Source: CAYOZL01 sp964408435
GTDB lineage: Bacteria; Bdellovibrionota_C; UBA2361; SZUA-149; CAYOZL01
Assembly (NCBI GenBank): GCA_964408435.1
Contig: CAYOZL010000003.1
Span: 7,103 to 71,102 of the forward strand
Direction: 5' to 3'
DNA length: 64,000 nucleotides
In this document: one piece after another, positions 8,230 to 17,063 of the stretch
Numbering within the stretch: position 1 is the stretch's first letter
Layout: each line of letters opens with the position of its first letter
Position numbers and translations under genes: made by a program
Notes under the pieces: generated by a model
The model's input: the letters and a program-made list of their open reading frames with translations, nothing else
Database searches by the model: none
What the model was told of the DNA's origin: nothing

Positions 8230-9297
8230 CTAGACTAAAAAAGAACATACCGCATCACCTACTTCACCAGTTGATGACTTACCACCTATATCACCTGTTC
8301 GAATTCCTTTGTCTATCGTTTGTTCCGCAGCTTTTTCAATTACTTCAGCTTGCTTATCTAGACCAAAAGAAAATCTTAACATCATCGCTAGTGACAATAT
8401 CTGTCCAATAGGATTTGCAATACCTTTACCTGCAATATCTTGAGCTGAACCACCAGGAGGCTCAAACAAACCAAAGCCTTCACTATTCATACTAGCAGAA
8501 GCCATCACACCTAAAGAGCCAGGTAAAACTGCTGCTGCATCAGATAAAATATCTCCAAACATATTTGGAGCAAGAATCACATCAAATTGAGAAGGATTCT
8601 TGATTAATTGCATTGCGCAGTTATCTACTAATATATGCTCTAACTCTACATCTTGGTAATCTTTAGAAACTTCTAGAACAATTTCTCTCCAAAGTTTGCC
8701 TATTGCTAAAACATTAGCCTTATCAACGCTTGTAACTTTATTCTTTCTTTTCCTAGCAGCTTCAAAAGCAAGCTTAGCAACTGATGAAATTTGATTTTCA
8801 TCATAACTTGCTACATCACTAGCATGTCTAATGCCATCTTTCTCAAAGCGTTTCTTCTCACCGAAATAAATATCTCCTACAAGTTCCCTAATAAAAAGAA
8901 TATCAATGCCTTTATCTATTAAGCTTTTCTTTAAAGGACAAAATTCAGAGAGTGAATTAAAAATTTTAATAGGTCTGTAATTACAGTTAAAATCAAAAGC
9001 TTTTCTTAAACCTAGAATTGAGTTTATTTCACAGTTTTTCCATTTGTCTAAATGCAGTGTTGAGACTGGTCCACCAACAGAACCAAATAATATTGCATCG
9101 CTCTGCTCACATATTTTTTTAGTTTCATCAGGAAAATGATTTCCAACTTTATCAAACGCAGCCCCACCAATTAATGCTTCTATGGTTTCAAAAGTTAGGT
9201 CATATTTTTTAGAAACAGTATCTAAGACTTTTAAAGCTTCTGCCATTACTTCTGGGCCAATGCCGTCCCCTGATAAAATTGCTATTTTGTTTACCAT
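8230..9297 (-). CDS. leuB: 3-isopropylmalate dehydrogenase
   Basis: LeuB catalyses NAD-dependent oxidative decarboxylation of 3-isopropylmalate in leucine synthesis. It has 355 residues from ATG 9297. I chose this start because the family begins with a short KIAILSGDGIGPEV N-terminus, and a further frame extension to a TTG at 9327 has no family support. Other matches are the substrate-binding LGLRKAF stretch, RELVGDIYFGE, the catalytic-Lys/Asp region SVDKANVL, NMFGDILSDAAA, and the C-terminal NAD-binding PPGGSAQDIAG. There is no ribosome site. A TATACA-like hexamer 9 nt upstream hints at a leaderless start. No leuA, leuC or leuD is nearby. Confidence 0.95.
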   Translation of the reverse strand: MVNKIAILSGDGIGPEVMAEALKVLDTVSKKYDLTFETIEALIGGAAFDKVGNHFPDETKKICEQSDAILFGSVGGPVSTLHLDKWKNCEINSILGLRKAFDFNCNYRPIKIFNSLSEFCPLKKSLIDKGIDILFIRELVGDIYFGEKKRFEKDGIRHASDVASYDENQISSVAKLAFEAARKRKNKVTSVDKANVLAIGKLWREIVLEVSKDYQDVELEHILVDNCAMQLIKNPSQFDVILAPNMFGDILSDAAAVLPGSLGVMASASMNSEGFGLFEPPGGSAQDIAGKGIANPIGQILSLAMMLRFSFGLDKQAEVIEKAAEQTIDKGIRTGDIGGKSSTGEVGDAVCSFLV

Positions 9298-9351
9298 ATC
9301 AAGGTTTGTATATCTCACAGAGACCAAGAGATAAAGAGCTCAAACTATCTT

Positions 9352-10473
9352 TTAATTGATAAATTTTTTAGGAATTCTCAAGGCTATCCTTAATAAAAGA
9401 TCCCTTTCATCCGTATCTGCTAAACTTGCAAGTTCCCTTACTGTAATTTCCTGATCTCCTTGCTTTCCTAACAACACAACTTCATCACCATTATACGCCT
9501 CACCCTCAGGCCCAATATCCACCATAAACTGATCCATGCAGACTCTTCCAACAATTGGATAAGATTTTCCTCTAATTAGAACACGCGCTTTGTTTGACAA
9601 ACCTCTTGGATAACCATCCCCGTAACCTAGAGGGATTGTAACTACTCTAGTTTGTTCTTTAGCTTCCCAAGTTCTCCCGTAACTTACAGTGGCGCCCGGC
9701 TTAACTACTTTAAAGTAACAAACCTCAGAGGTTAATCTTAGAACTGGTTCTAAGTTTAAAGAATCTTCATGCTTAGTTTCATCTCTAGAACTAACTCCAA
9801 ATAAACTCAAACCAAGTCTAACCATATCAAGATGATTATCTTTTGAAGCTAAGATTCCCGGAGTATTAGCAATATGCAGCAATGGGCGATTGCCTTGTCT
9901 GTTTTTAAAGTTTTTAGTTGAATCTAAAAATCTTTCTAATTGTATCTTAGTAAAACTTTGGTCTTCATTCTCTGCATCCGCAAAATGAGAGAAGATTGAA
10001 ACTAGTTCTATATTTTTTAAATCTAAAACTTTTTCCAGTAACGGTTTACAGCTGTAATGATGAACCCCTATTCTCTCCATCCCGGTATCAATTTTAATAT
10101 GCACCCTAGCTACTTTACCCATAGCTAAAGCTTCTGAATCAATATTCTCCAATTTACTAATAGAAGAAGCGCAGAGGTCAATATTATGCTCTAAGAAATA
10201 TTTGATTTGTCTTCCTGAGATTCCTCCTAGAGTTAGGATTGGAGATTTAATGCCAGCTTTTCTTAATTTTATCGCTTCTTCCAAGAAAGCTAGCCCGAAG
10301 CCCCAAGGATTAAGTTTCTCTAGTTCTTTTGCGCATCTTATTAAGTCGTGGCCATAAGCATCGGCTTTTAAAATCGGCATAATAAGAGACTTACCCACAT
10401 AAGCTTTAAGCTTGATGAAGTTATCTCTTAAGTTGCCGAGATTAATCTCAGCTAATGTAGGTCTTTGTTCCAT
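9352..10473 (-). CDS. alr: Alanine racemase
   Basis: Alr interconverts L- and D-alanine with pyridoxal phosphate and supplies D-Ala for peptidoglycan. It has 373 residues, near the usual length. The PLP Lys is in ILKADAYGHD (about 34-43), the other catalytic base Tyr is in VSYGRTW (about 268), and MERIGVH and the VCMDQFMVD motif are also present. It diverges from argJ with 68 nt between starts and is followed on the same strand by leuB (54 nt). Confidence 0.96.
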   Translation of the reverse strand: MEQRPTLAEINLGNLRDNFIKLKAYVGKSLIMPILKADAYGHDLIRCAKELEKLNPWGFGLAFLEEAIKLRKAGIKSPILTLGGISGRQIKYFLEHNIDLCASSISKLENIDSEALAMGKVARVHIKIDTGMERIGVHHYSCKPLLEKVLDLKNIELVSIFSHFADAENEDQSFTKIQLERFLDSTKNFKNRQGNRPLLHIANTPGILASKDNHLDMVRLGLSLFGVSSRDETKHEDSLNLEPVLRLTSEVCYFKVVKPGATVSYGRTWEAKEQTRVVTIPLGYGDGYPRGLSNKARVLIRGKSYPIVGRVCMDQFMVDIGPEGEAYNGDEVVLLGKQGDQEITVRELASLADTDERDLLLRIALRIPKKFIN

Positions 10474-10541
10474 ATCTTTCTTCCTTAAAAATAATGTAGC
10501 AAATTGGAAAAATAATCAATATTCTAGTAACATTATGCCTA

Positions 10542-11696
10542 ATGAAAGAATTTACAGACATAGAGGGAGTATACGCTCAGGGAATACACTGCGGCATTAA
10601 AAAGGAAAAGCTAGACCTATCTTTGGTTTATGTTCCTAATGCTTACTCAAGTGCAGGCGTATTTACTCAAAATAAATTTAGAGCAGCATGTGTCGATTAT
10701 AATGAAGATGCATTAAAAAATTCTACTGCAAAAGCCATTCTAATAAACTCTGGAAATGCGAATGCTGCCACAGGTAGAGAAGGCATTGAGAATTGCAAAA
10801 TAAGTGCAGAATTAATTGCAAAAGAATTAAAGCTTAAAGAGTCTGAAGTTTTACTAGCTTCTACTGGAATTATTGGTGTTCAACTTCCTATAGATAAAAT
10901 TATAAATGGAATAAAAGACTTAACTATAGATCCTGAAGTTAAACAAGCTGATAGAGCTGCTGAGGCAATATTGACCTTAGATACCAAGACTAAAAAAAGT
11001 TACCATGAAAAGAATAAGCTCATCGTCTCAGGTTTTGCAAAAGGAGCAGGCATGATTTCTCCTAATATGGCAACTATGCTCGGATTTGTTTTTACTAATG
11101 CAAAGCTAAGTTCTGCTAGTTTAAAAAACAAACTACAAATCTCCTGCGATAAAAGCTTTAATATGATTTCTGTTGATACTGATACTTCGACTAATGACCT
11201 AGTAACTATAATCTCTACGGGCGAGATAGAAGTAGAGGAAGAAAAAGATTTTCAAAACTTACTAGACTCAACCTGCATTGACTTAGCAAAGCAAATCGCT
11301 GCTGATGGAGAAGGAGCTGAGAAATTAATAGAGGCAAATATAAGTAATGCTGCAAGTGTTCAAGAAGCAAAGATAGTGGCAAAAAACATTATCAACTCAC
11401 CTCTTGTTAAAACAGCAATACATGGTAGCGACCCAAATTGGGGCAGACTAATAATGGCAGTTGGGAAAGAGCCTTCTGTAAGATTTGAAAGTAATAAGAT
11501 AAAAGTTTGCTTAGCTGGCCAAGAAGTCTTTTCTGAGGGCAGACCTGCAAACTTCGATAGAGAAAGCTTAAAGAAGCTACTAGATACAGAAAAAGTAGTT
11601 ATAGATGTAGATTTAAACAATGGTAGCGACACAGCTACTGCTTGGGGATGTGACCTAACAAAAGGATATATCGAGATTAATACGGACTATAACTAA
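10542..11696 (+). CDS. argJ: Bifunctional ornithine acetyltransferase / N-acetylglutamate synthase
   Basis: ArgJ recycles the acetyl group from N-acetylornithine to glutamate; bifunctional forms also use acetyl-CoA. It has 384 residues. The self-cleavage site is in KGAGMISPNMATML, with the nucleophilic Thr at 178 that becomes the N-terminus of the beta chain. The NSGNANAATG motif at 69-78 and the GSDPNWGRL motif near 290 are typical. It is the first gene of argJ-argB-argF and its stop overlaps the argB ATG (TAATG). Its own start has no clear ribosome site, with a TATTCT hexamer shortly upstream. argC is at 17064-18119. argD and argG/argH are not in the window. Confidence 0.96.
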   Translation: MKEFTDIEGVYAQGIHCGIKKEKLDLSLVYVPNAYSSAGVFTQNKFRAACVDYNEDALKNSTAKAILINSGNANAATGREGIENCKISAELIAKELKLKESEVLLASTGIIGVQLPIDKIINGIKDLTIDPEVKQADRAAEAILTLDTKTKKSYHEKNKLIVSGFAKGAGMISPNMATMLGFVFTNAKLSSASLKNKLQISCDKSFNMISVDTDTSTNDLVTIISTGEIEVEEEKDFQNLLDSTCIDLAKQIAADGEGAEKLIEANISNAASVQEAKIVAKNIINSPLVKTAIHGSDPNWGRLIMAVGKEPSVRFESNKIKVCLAGQEVFSEGRPANFDRESLKKLLDTEKVVIDVDLNNGSDTATAWGCDLTKGYIEINTDYN

Positions 11697-12568
11697 TGAG
11701 TAAAGTTAAAAAGGAAAAAATAGACCAGGCAAAACTACTTACTGAAGCTCTTCCGTATATAAGAAGATTTAAAGGACAGACTATCGTAATTAAATACGGT
11801 GGCTCTATCATGCTTGATGAAAATCTTAAGAATATTTTTGCAAGTGATATTTCTCTTTTAAAACTAGTTGGAATAAACCCAATCGTGGTTCACGGTGGTG
11901 GAAAAGAAATTAATAAATGGATGGAAAAAATAGGAAAAACTCCTAAGTTTATTGATGGCATGAGATATACAGACGAGGAAACCATGGAAATTACTGAAAT
12001 GGTTTTATCTGGAAAGCTAAATAAAGAATTAGTTTCATTAATTAATGATAAGGGTGGAAACGCTGTAGGAATTTCTGGCAAAGACTCTAAGCTTTTTACT
12101 GCAACAAAAATTAAATCTAAAAGCGGTGAAGATTTAGGGAAAGTTGGAGAGATAAGAGATTGCAACACAGACTTAATAAACTCACTCGTATCTAATAACT
12201 ACATACCAGTTGTTACATGTATCGCTGAAAGTCTTGAAGGTGAAACATTAAACATAAATGCAGACCATGCAGCCTCTACTCTGGGAAGCGCTCTTAATGC
12301 TTTAAAGCTTTTATACCTAACAGATGTTGATGGTTTAAAGATTGATGACAAACTAGAACAAAATTTAAATGTTTTAGAAGCGCAAGCCTTATTAGAACAT
12401 AAGGATGTAAAAGGTGGAATGCTTCCCAAACTAAAATATAGCATTGAAGCAATTAAAAATGGTGTAGACCATGTGCAGATGATCAACGGAACTATAGAGC
12501 ATGCAGTATTACTAGAGTTATTTACAGATAGTGGAATAGGAACTAAGATTTCTTATAACAAAAGATAA
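11696..12568 (+). CDS. argB: Acetylglutamate kinase
   Basis: ArgB phosphorylates N-acetylglutamate with ATP in arginine synthesis. It has 290 residues of the amino-acid-kinase fold. Key motifs are VIKYGGSIM (near 32), the VVHGGGKEIN loop (about 64-73), the acetylglutamate-binding NINADHAAS region (about 182-190), and LTDVDGL. The N-terminal helical extension before IKYGG resembles hexameric, arginine-inhibitable enzymes, but inhibition is inference. It overlaps argJ by one base and is followed by argF after 6 nt. Confidence 0.96.
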   Translation: MSKVKKEKIDQAKLLTEALPYIRRFKGQTIVIKYGGSIMLDENLKNIFASDISLLKLVGINPIVVHGGGKEINKWMEKIGKTPKFIDGMRYTDEETMEITEMVLSGKLNKELVSLINDKGGNAVGISGKDSKLFTATKIKSKSGEDLGKVGEIRDCNTDLINSLVSNNYIPVVTCIAESLEGETLNINADHAASTLGSALNALKLLYLTDVDGLKIDDKLEQNLNVLEAQALLEHKDVKGGMLPKLKYSIEAIKNGVDHVQMINGTIEHAVLLELFTDSGIGTKISYNKR

Positions 12569-12574
12569 ACTTAA

Positions 12575-13459
12575 ATGATGAACGGAAAAAACTTTTTAAC
12601 ACTATCTGATTTCAGCAAAGAGGAATTTAAAGCAATCCTTGATAAAGCTATTGAAATCAAATCTCAGTTTAAAACTGGTAATAAAACTTCTATTTTAGAA
12701 GATAAAACTCTAGCAATGATTTTTGAAAAACCATCGAATAGAACAAGAGTTTCTTTTGAAGTTGGCATGCTTCAATTAGGTGGAAATCCTATTGTGATAA
12801 AGCCCGAAGAACTACAAATGGGTAAAAGAGAACCCATTTCTGATATAGCAAAAGTATTATCTAGATATGTAAACGGTGTAATGATGAGAGTTATGAGGCA
12901 TACAGATTTAGTTGAATTTGCTAAGCACTCAGAGGTACCAGTAATTAACGGACTTTCTGACCTCTTCCATCCCTGCCAAGCAGTTGCTGACTTACTAACT
13001 ATTTATGAGCATAAGAAAAGCTTTTCTGGAATAAAAGTTTGCTACATCGGTGATGGTAATAATGTCTGTAACTCGCTTATCAATGCTTGTAATTTAGCAG
13101 ATATAGAAATTACAGTTTCATGTCCTGAGGGTTTTGAACCAATTATTGATAAAAGTAATTACAATCTAGTAAGAGACCCTAAAGAAGCAGCTAAAAATAC
13201 TGATGTAGTTTATACAGATGTTTGGGTTTCTATGGGCGAAGAAGATGCAAGAACAAAACAAAAAGCATTTGAAAGCTATAGTGTCAATTCAGAAATAATG
13301 TCTAATGCCAAAAAAGATGCTATCTTTCTTCACTGCTTACCTGCTCATAGAGGAGAAGAAGTTAGTGCTGAAGTTGTTGATGGGAAACAATCGGTAGTAT
13401 TTGACCAAGCTGAGAATAGGATGCATGCGCAAAAGGCTATATTGGCTTTATTGATGTAA
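12575..13459 (+). CDS. argF: Ornithine carbamoyltransferase
   Basis: ArgF makes citrulline from ornithine and carbamoyl phosphate. It has 294 residues, slightly shorter than most OTCases. The carbamoyl-phosphate loop reads SNRTR (54-58), followed by the HPCQAVADL motif (about 129) and the ornithine-binding HCLPAHRGEE motif (about 253). Two adjacent ATG codons open the gene and either may serve. It is the last gene of the argJ-argB-argF operon. Confidence 0.96.
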   Translation: MMNGKNFLTLSDFSKEEFKAILDKAIEIKSQFKTGNKTSILEDKTLAMIFEKPSNRTRVSFEVGMLQLGGNPIVIKPEELQMGKREPISDIAKVLSRYVNGVMMRVMRHTDLVEFAKHSEVPVINGLSDLFHPCQAVADLLTIYEHKKSFSGIKVCYIGDGNNVCNSLINACNLADIEITVSCPEGFEPIIDKSNYNLVRDPKEAAKNTDVVYTDVWVSMGEEDARTKQKAFESYSVNSEIMSNAKKDAIFLHCLPAHRGEEVSAEVVDGKQSVVFDQAENRMHAQKAILALLM

Positions 13460-13464
13460 AGCAA

Positions 13465-13530
13465 ATCTCTCGCAGGGTATCGTGCCGTAAGGCATTTTGC
13501 ATAGCAAAATAAATGAGAGAACACAGAGGT
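13465..13530. repeat. Dispersed hairpin repeat, copy 1
   Basis: The segment contains GTATCGTGCCGTAAGGCA, then an ATTTTGC-ATA-GCAAAAT hairpin, then ATGAGAGAACACAGAG. The reverse complement recurs at 55777-55848 with the same order of parts. It fills most of the gap between argF and the next gene. The transcribed role is unknown; it may act as a REP-like element or terminator. Confidence 0.65.
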
Positions 13531-13690
13531 TTGCTTTTATTTCTTTTCTTTAATATAAAATTCTTTTTACGTTCTTTAAAAACTATTTCCCATAGAAAAT
13601 ATTTGTCTTTAAAAATTGTTCGCTTTTATAGCGTTTTTACAGATATCTACAAGGTGTCTATTTTTTTACTAGATGAGAGAGGTAAACGAT

Positions 13691-13951
13691 GTGAAAACAG
13701 AAGCCCCCACTAAAAGAGTCTGGATTTTTTCAATCGAATGCTCTTCTGCGGAAGAAGCAAAAAAATGGCATGAAAAAGTCAAAAAAACAATGAGGTCGAA
13801 TCAACAAAGCAATGCACTTACTGGCGGAGTTAGTGAAAAAGTTCTTACTCTTCGCAAGACGTCTTCAATCAAGACGACTGCAAGCGCTGCTGAATACGCC
13901 ATCTACGCAACTCTTCACGGCTTTCCAGAAGGAGACGTTAAAGTAAGCTAA
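13691..13951 (+). CDS. Small conserved-looking protein of unknown function
   Basis: The protein has 86 residues from a GTG at 13691, chosen because a GAGAGG ribosome site sits 8 nt upstream; an in-frame ATG at 13673 has no such site. The sequence opens with a VWIFSIEC strand, a charged helix (EEAKKWHEKVKKTM), a middle part rich in Ser/Thr, and a short AEYAIYATLHGF helix, suggesting a compact alpha/beta domain. I do not recognise it. The gene uses more C-ending codons than its neighbours and is visibly higher in GC, which may mean strong expression or transfer. It is monocistronic, ending in a strong terminator at 13979-14020. Confidence 0.75.
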   Translation: MKTEAPTKRVWIFSIECSSAEEAKKWHEKVKKTMRSNQQSNALTGGVSEKVLTLRKTSSIKTTASAAEYAIYATLHGFPEGDVKVS

Positions 13952-13978
13952 AATTTTCGTAGCTCCTCTCCATACCTC

Positions 13979-14020
13979 ACTAATCGGATAGTGAAAGCTT
14001 ACTATCCGATTAGTTTTTTT
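13979..14020 (+). terminator. Strong rho-independent terminator
   Basis: A perfect 14-bp stem (ACTAATCGGATAGT at 13979-13992 and its complement at 14001-14014, 8-nt loop) is followed by a run of T. It ends the small gene at 13691-13951. Confidence 0.93.
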
Positions 14021-14127
14021 TAAAAAAGCGAACTCTTTTTAAGGATCAAATTTAAATTTATAGATAAAAAATTTAAGACCAAGACTAGGACTAAGGTTAA
14101 GAAAAAATTCTGTGGCTTCTGCCTTTA

Positions 14128-14763
14128 CTAAAAAGGCCTACCCAAGTCAGTAACTCTCCACCCAAAGATAAGCAAGATACTCCATCTAGAATAAAACTTT
14201 TTAGTAGGTTCTGATTTTTTTAGGAAGACTAATCTACCAGTTTGATTCTCTTTTCCGTAAATACTAAATCTAACTTTTCCTGTTTGTGTTGCGCTACTAA
14301 ATAATGACAACTCAGGTGTTTGCACCGAGGTTCCAGCCGCTGCAACAGGAACAGGAACACTTGGGAGACCAAGCACAAACTCACTATCATCTATTGAAGC
14401 AACATCAAATACTAATTTCAAACTAAAATCTGCATCTTCTTTTTTATCTAAAACAAAAACTCCTTGCTCTAATAAGTTTTTCTCAAAAATTAGCTTTAAA
14501 TAACTTGCGCTTACCTGATGCCAGTTCTCTTGAACATTAGAGACAAAAGAAGGAGTGTAACTAGGAAGTTCAACTGATTCAATAAATACTCTTTGATTAA
14601 CTAACTCTTCAAAGCTGATATTGGAAAATGCTTTTCTTGTGCTATAAGTAAGCAAAGCTTGTTCAACTGCTGAATGCTCAGTAGTTGTAACTCTTGTTGC
14701 TGAACAAGAGAATAAGCTTAAAGTTAAAATTAGAACTAAAGTTAAAGTTACGATTTTTTTCAT
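14128..14763 (-). CDS. Predicted lipoprotein of unknown function
   Basis: The protein has 211 residues, with a lipoprotein signal (MKKIVT, hydrophobic core, lipobox LFSC with Cys 20). The mature part has an alternating strand pattern, a hydrophobic PVPVAAAG segment near 140, and a C-terminus with a Trp-rich ILLIFGWRVTDLG segment that may touch or cross a membrane. I do not recognise the family. It is last in the argC, protease, FHA protein, lipoprotein series on the minus strand (27 nt after the FHA gene), so an envelope role is likely but unproven. Confidence 0.7.
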   Translation of the reverse strand: MKKIVTLTLVLILTLSLFSCSATRVTTTEHSAVEQALLTYSTRKAFSNISFEELVNQRVFIESVELPSYTPSFVSNVQENWHQVSASYLKLIFEKNLLEQGVFVLDKKEDADFSLKLVFDVASIDDSEFVLGLPSVPVPVAAAGTSVQTPELSLFSSATQTGKVRFSIYGKENQTGRLVFLKKSEPTKKFYSRWSILLIFGWRVTDLGRPF

Positions 14764-14790
14764 TTGATTTCTCTATGGGTTTTCTAAGTC

Positions 14791-15735
14791 TCATTTCTCA
14801 TATTCGATACTATCTATAAAATTATCAATACTTTTAGCTGATTTCAAGATCGACCAACTAGGCTTTACAGAATAAGCTAGTGGTAGCTTAGAAGAATATG
14901 AAAATTTACTTTTCAAGTCTAATAAAAAAGACACTCCAAGTATTAAAAAGGACACTAAAAAACTATAAGCCCATCTTTTCCTATTTAAAATCTTAGTTGA
15001 GTATAACAAATGATAATTAAAAAACACTGCTAAAGCTAAAAATGAAATAATTGCTATTAGATAATTTAAGAAACTAGGTTGTGCTAAGCCATAACTTAGG
15101 TATGAAAAAGTTTTTTTAAATAGAAAATAAAACAATGAAGCATAAATCGGAATACTAAGATGAGAAAAGAACCTAGGTTTATTTATATTAACCTTTCCCA
15201 CCAAAGACCAAACAGCCGCCCACGGAATAAAAACGCCTAAACCGCCTATTAGAGCTGATATTAATGTTTCAAATTTTTGATTACTACCTGTCCTATAATT
15301 AAAAATATAATTATCTAGAAAATAAAATAGGAGAAAACATACAAGGCCTAAAAGAGCATGAGGTATCCCAAATTTGAATCTCTTTGACCAGAAGTTTGGT
15401 TTATTTAACTGCTTTGTCTTTGCAACTTCTATGTTGCTATTAAAAACTCTTAATGAAGTATTGCCTATTCTAAAATCTGATGATTTTGTGATTTGAATTT
15501 CTTTAACATTTCTTTTTTTCTTGTAGCTATATAAGCCGTTAACACTATTTAAATCTTTAACTATTATATTATTCTCGCTATCAAAATCTATTTCTACATG
15601 GCTAGGACAAACACTAGAATCTGAAAGTATTAAATCGCTATTATATGAGCGACCAAGTGTTACTGGAAAAGAAGAATATATTTTTCTTTCTTTACACTTT
15701 CTTAAATTATCCAATACTTCAATTACTAGCTTCAA
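14791..15735 (-). CDS. FHA-domain membrane protein
   Basis: The protein has 314 residues. An N-terminal forkhead-associated domain (about 1-100) shows the phosphothreonine-binding pattern LGRSYNSDL, SHVEID and DLNSVNGLY. The C-terminal half has about five hydrophobic helices (about 130-290), so the FHA domain is probably cytoplasmic and tethered to the inner membrane. Its start overlaps the stop of the secreted protease gene by 4 nt, which suggests coupled translation and a shared job. No kinase is present in the window to supply the phosphothreonine ligand. Confidence 0.85.
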   Translation of the reverse strand: MKLVIEVLDNLRKCKERKIYSSFPVTLGRSYNSDLILSDSSVCPSHVEIDFDSENNIIVKDLNSVNGLYSYKKKRNVKEIQITKSSDFRIGNTSLRVFNSNIEVAKTKQLNKPNFWSKRFKFGIPHALLGLVCFLLFYFLDNYIFNYRTGSNQKFETLISALIGGLGVFIPWAAVWSLVGKVNINKPRFFSHLSIPIYASLFYFLFKKTFSYLSYGLAQPSFLNYLIAIISFLALAVFFNYHLLYSTKILNRKRWAYSFLVSFLILGVSFLLDLKSKFSYSSKLPLAYSVKPSWSILKSAKSIDNFIDSIEYEK

Positions 15736-17048
15736 TTTGCACCTTCTGATTTAGCATCTTGATCTGAAGTATTACTTACAATATTTTTCAAAAACTTTTT
15801 AGAAAAAGCTTTTATATTTTGAGATGATATAGCGCTTGCTGAGTTGTAAAAAATTAAACTTTGCTCACTGCTATCTACACTTGCTCCTATTAAAACCATG
15901 TCATATAAATTTTCGAGTTTTTTATACTTTCTAGTACATAGATTAAGCCAGTATTTAGAGTCAGCTGTAGCATTTGAACTAGAATTTAAGCTTACAAAAT
16001 CTTTTTCACATTTAAATTTTTCAAAATCTTCTTTTTTCCCCCTTAGACCAGAACGGTAAGTAGAAAGTATTTGTTGAATTTTAGAAGAGAAAGAAAAAGA
16101 ATTAAGACCCTCGTTAGTTACAAGTAAATAGTAAAGATAAAGATTACCTACTTTAATATCTTTATCTAAATAAATTAACTCAGAAGTAGAGCAGGAGTAG
16201 TTTAAATATCGATAATGTTGATCTTTTTTACTTTCTGAATCACTCCAACATTTTAAAGAATTAATAAATTTACCTGGCACTGAAAAATTTTCTAATTTAA
16301 TTTTTTCAAACTCATCGGTCTCTAGTAAGGAGCTAAACTTCTCTTCCTGGTCTTGATATACTTGGGAAGATGCTAATTTTATAAAGTCACTATCTATATC
16401 ACTTACAGCATTAGGATTTATTTTATAGTTCTCTAGCATTTTAACTACATATTTTGCTGGCACTAAGAAACTAAGCTGATTACCTGCAGTAGAAACATTA
16501 ACTCCTACTAATTGACCATTTGAATCAAAAGCAGCACCACCACTCATACCTGGGTTTAATGAACCAGAAAAATTGAGTTTCTCTAATCTAGAGTTCTTTA
16601 CTGCGCCATTGTATATCCCTTCTACTATTGTAAACCCTAAATCTCGTGGATTACCTATAGAAAATATTTTTTCTCCATAACCAATACTCGTATTAAATGA
16701 TGAGAAATAACTCTCTGACTTTTTATTAACTTTAAGTAGTGCTAAATCATGAACCACATCTATATAGAGCAACTCTACTTCACTCTGCTTGCCATCACTT
16801 TCAATTATATCTAACCTGAACTGTTCAGGACTATTAACAAAGGAGGAAACTACGTGATAGTTAGAAACCAATAGACCATTATCATCGACGTAGAATCCTG
16901 AACCAATCCCAGCCTTACCTCTAGAGGACTTCTCAACAACTCTTACTTGGACAACTCTATTAGAGTAGCTTTGATAAGCTTGTCTGCTATTAATATCTTG
17001 TGCGTTTACTGTATTAAGAAAAAGAAAAAAGAAAAAAATTAAACGCAT
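15732..17048 (-). CDS. Periplasmic trypsin-like serine protease with unknown C-terminal domain
   Basis: The protein has 438 residues with a signal peptide in residues 1-16. The S1 protease domain (about 20-215) has all three catalytic residues: His in SNYHVV, Asp in VHDLALLKV and Ser in NPGMSGGAAF. This is the DegP/HtrA type of domain, but no PDZ domain follows. The C-terminal about 200 residues contain four or five Cys and are not recognised. Upstream is argC (15 nt), downstream the overlapping FHA membrane protein. The pairing resembles an envelope stress-sensing module; that is inference. Confidence 0.88.
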   Translation of the reverse strand: MRLIFFFFLFLNTVNAQDINSRQAYQSYSNRVVQVRVVEKSSRGKAGIGSGFYVDDNGLLVSNYHVVSSFVNSPEQFRLDIIESDGKQSEVELLYIDVVHDLALLKVNKKSESYFSSFNTSIGYGEKIFSIGNPRDLGFTIVEGIYNGAVKNSRLEKLNFSGSLNPGMSGGAAFDSNGQLVGVNVSTAGNQLSFLVPAKYVVKMLENYKINPNAVSDIDSDFIKLASSQVYQDQEEKFSSLLETDEFEKIKLENFSVPGKFINSLKCWSDSESKKDQHYRYLNYSCSTSELIYLDKDIKVGNLYLYYLLVTNEGLNSFSFSSKIQQILSTYRSGLRGKKEDFEKFKCEKDFVSLNSSSNATADSKYWLNLCTRKYKKLENLYDMVLIGASVDSSEQSLIFYNSASAISSQNIKAFSKKFLKNIVSNTSDQDAKSEGAN

Positions 17049-17063
17049 AAAAAAATTGGGAAA

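Noticed and set aside
13513..13713. 66-residue frame between argF and the small gene
   Set aside because: It begins inside the dispersed repeat, has no ribosome site and an unlikely composition, and overlaps the start of the better-supported gene at 13691.
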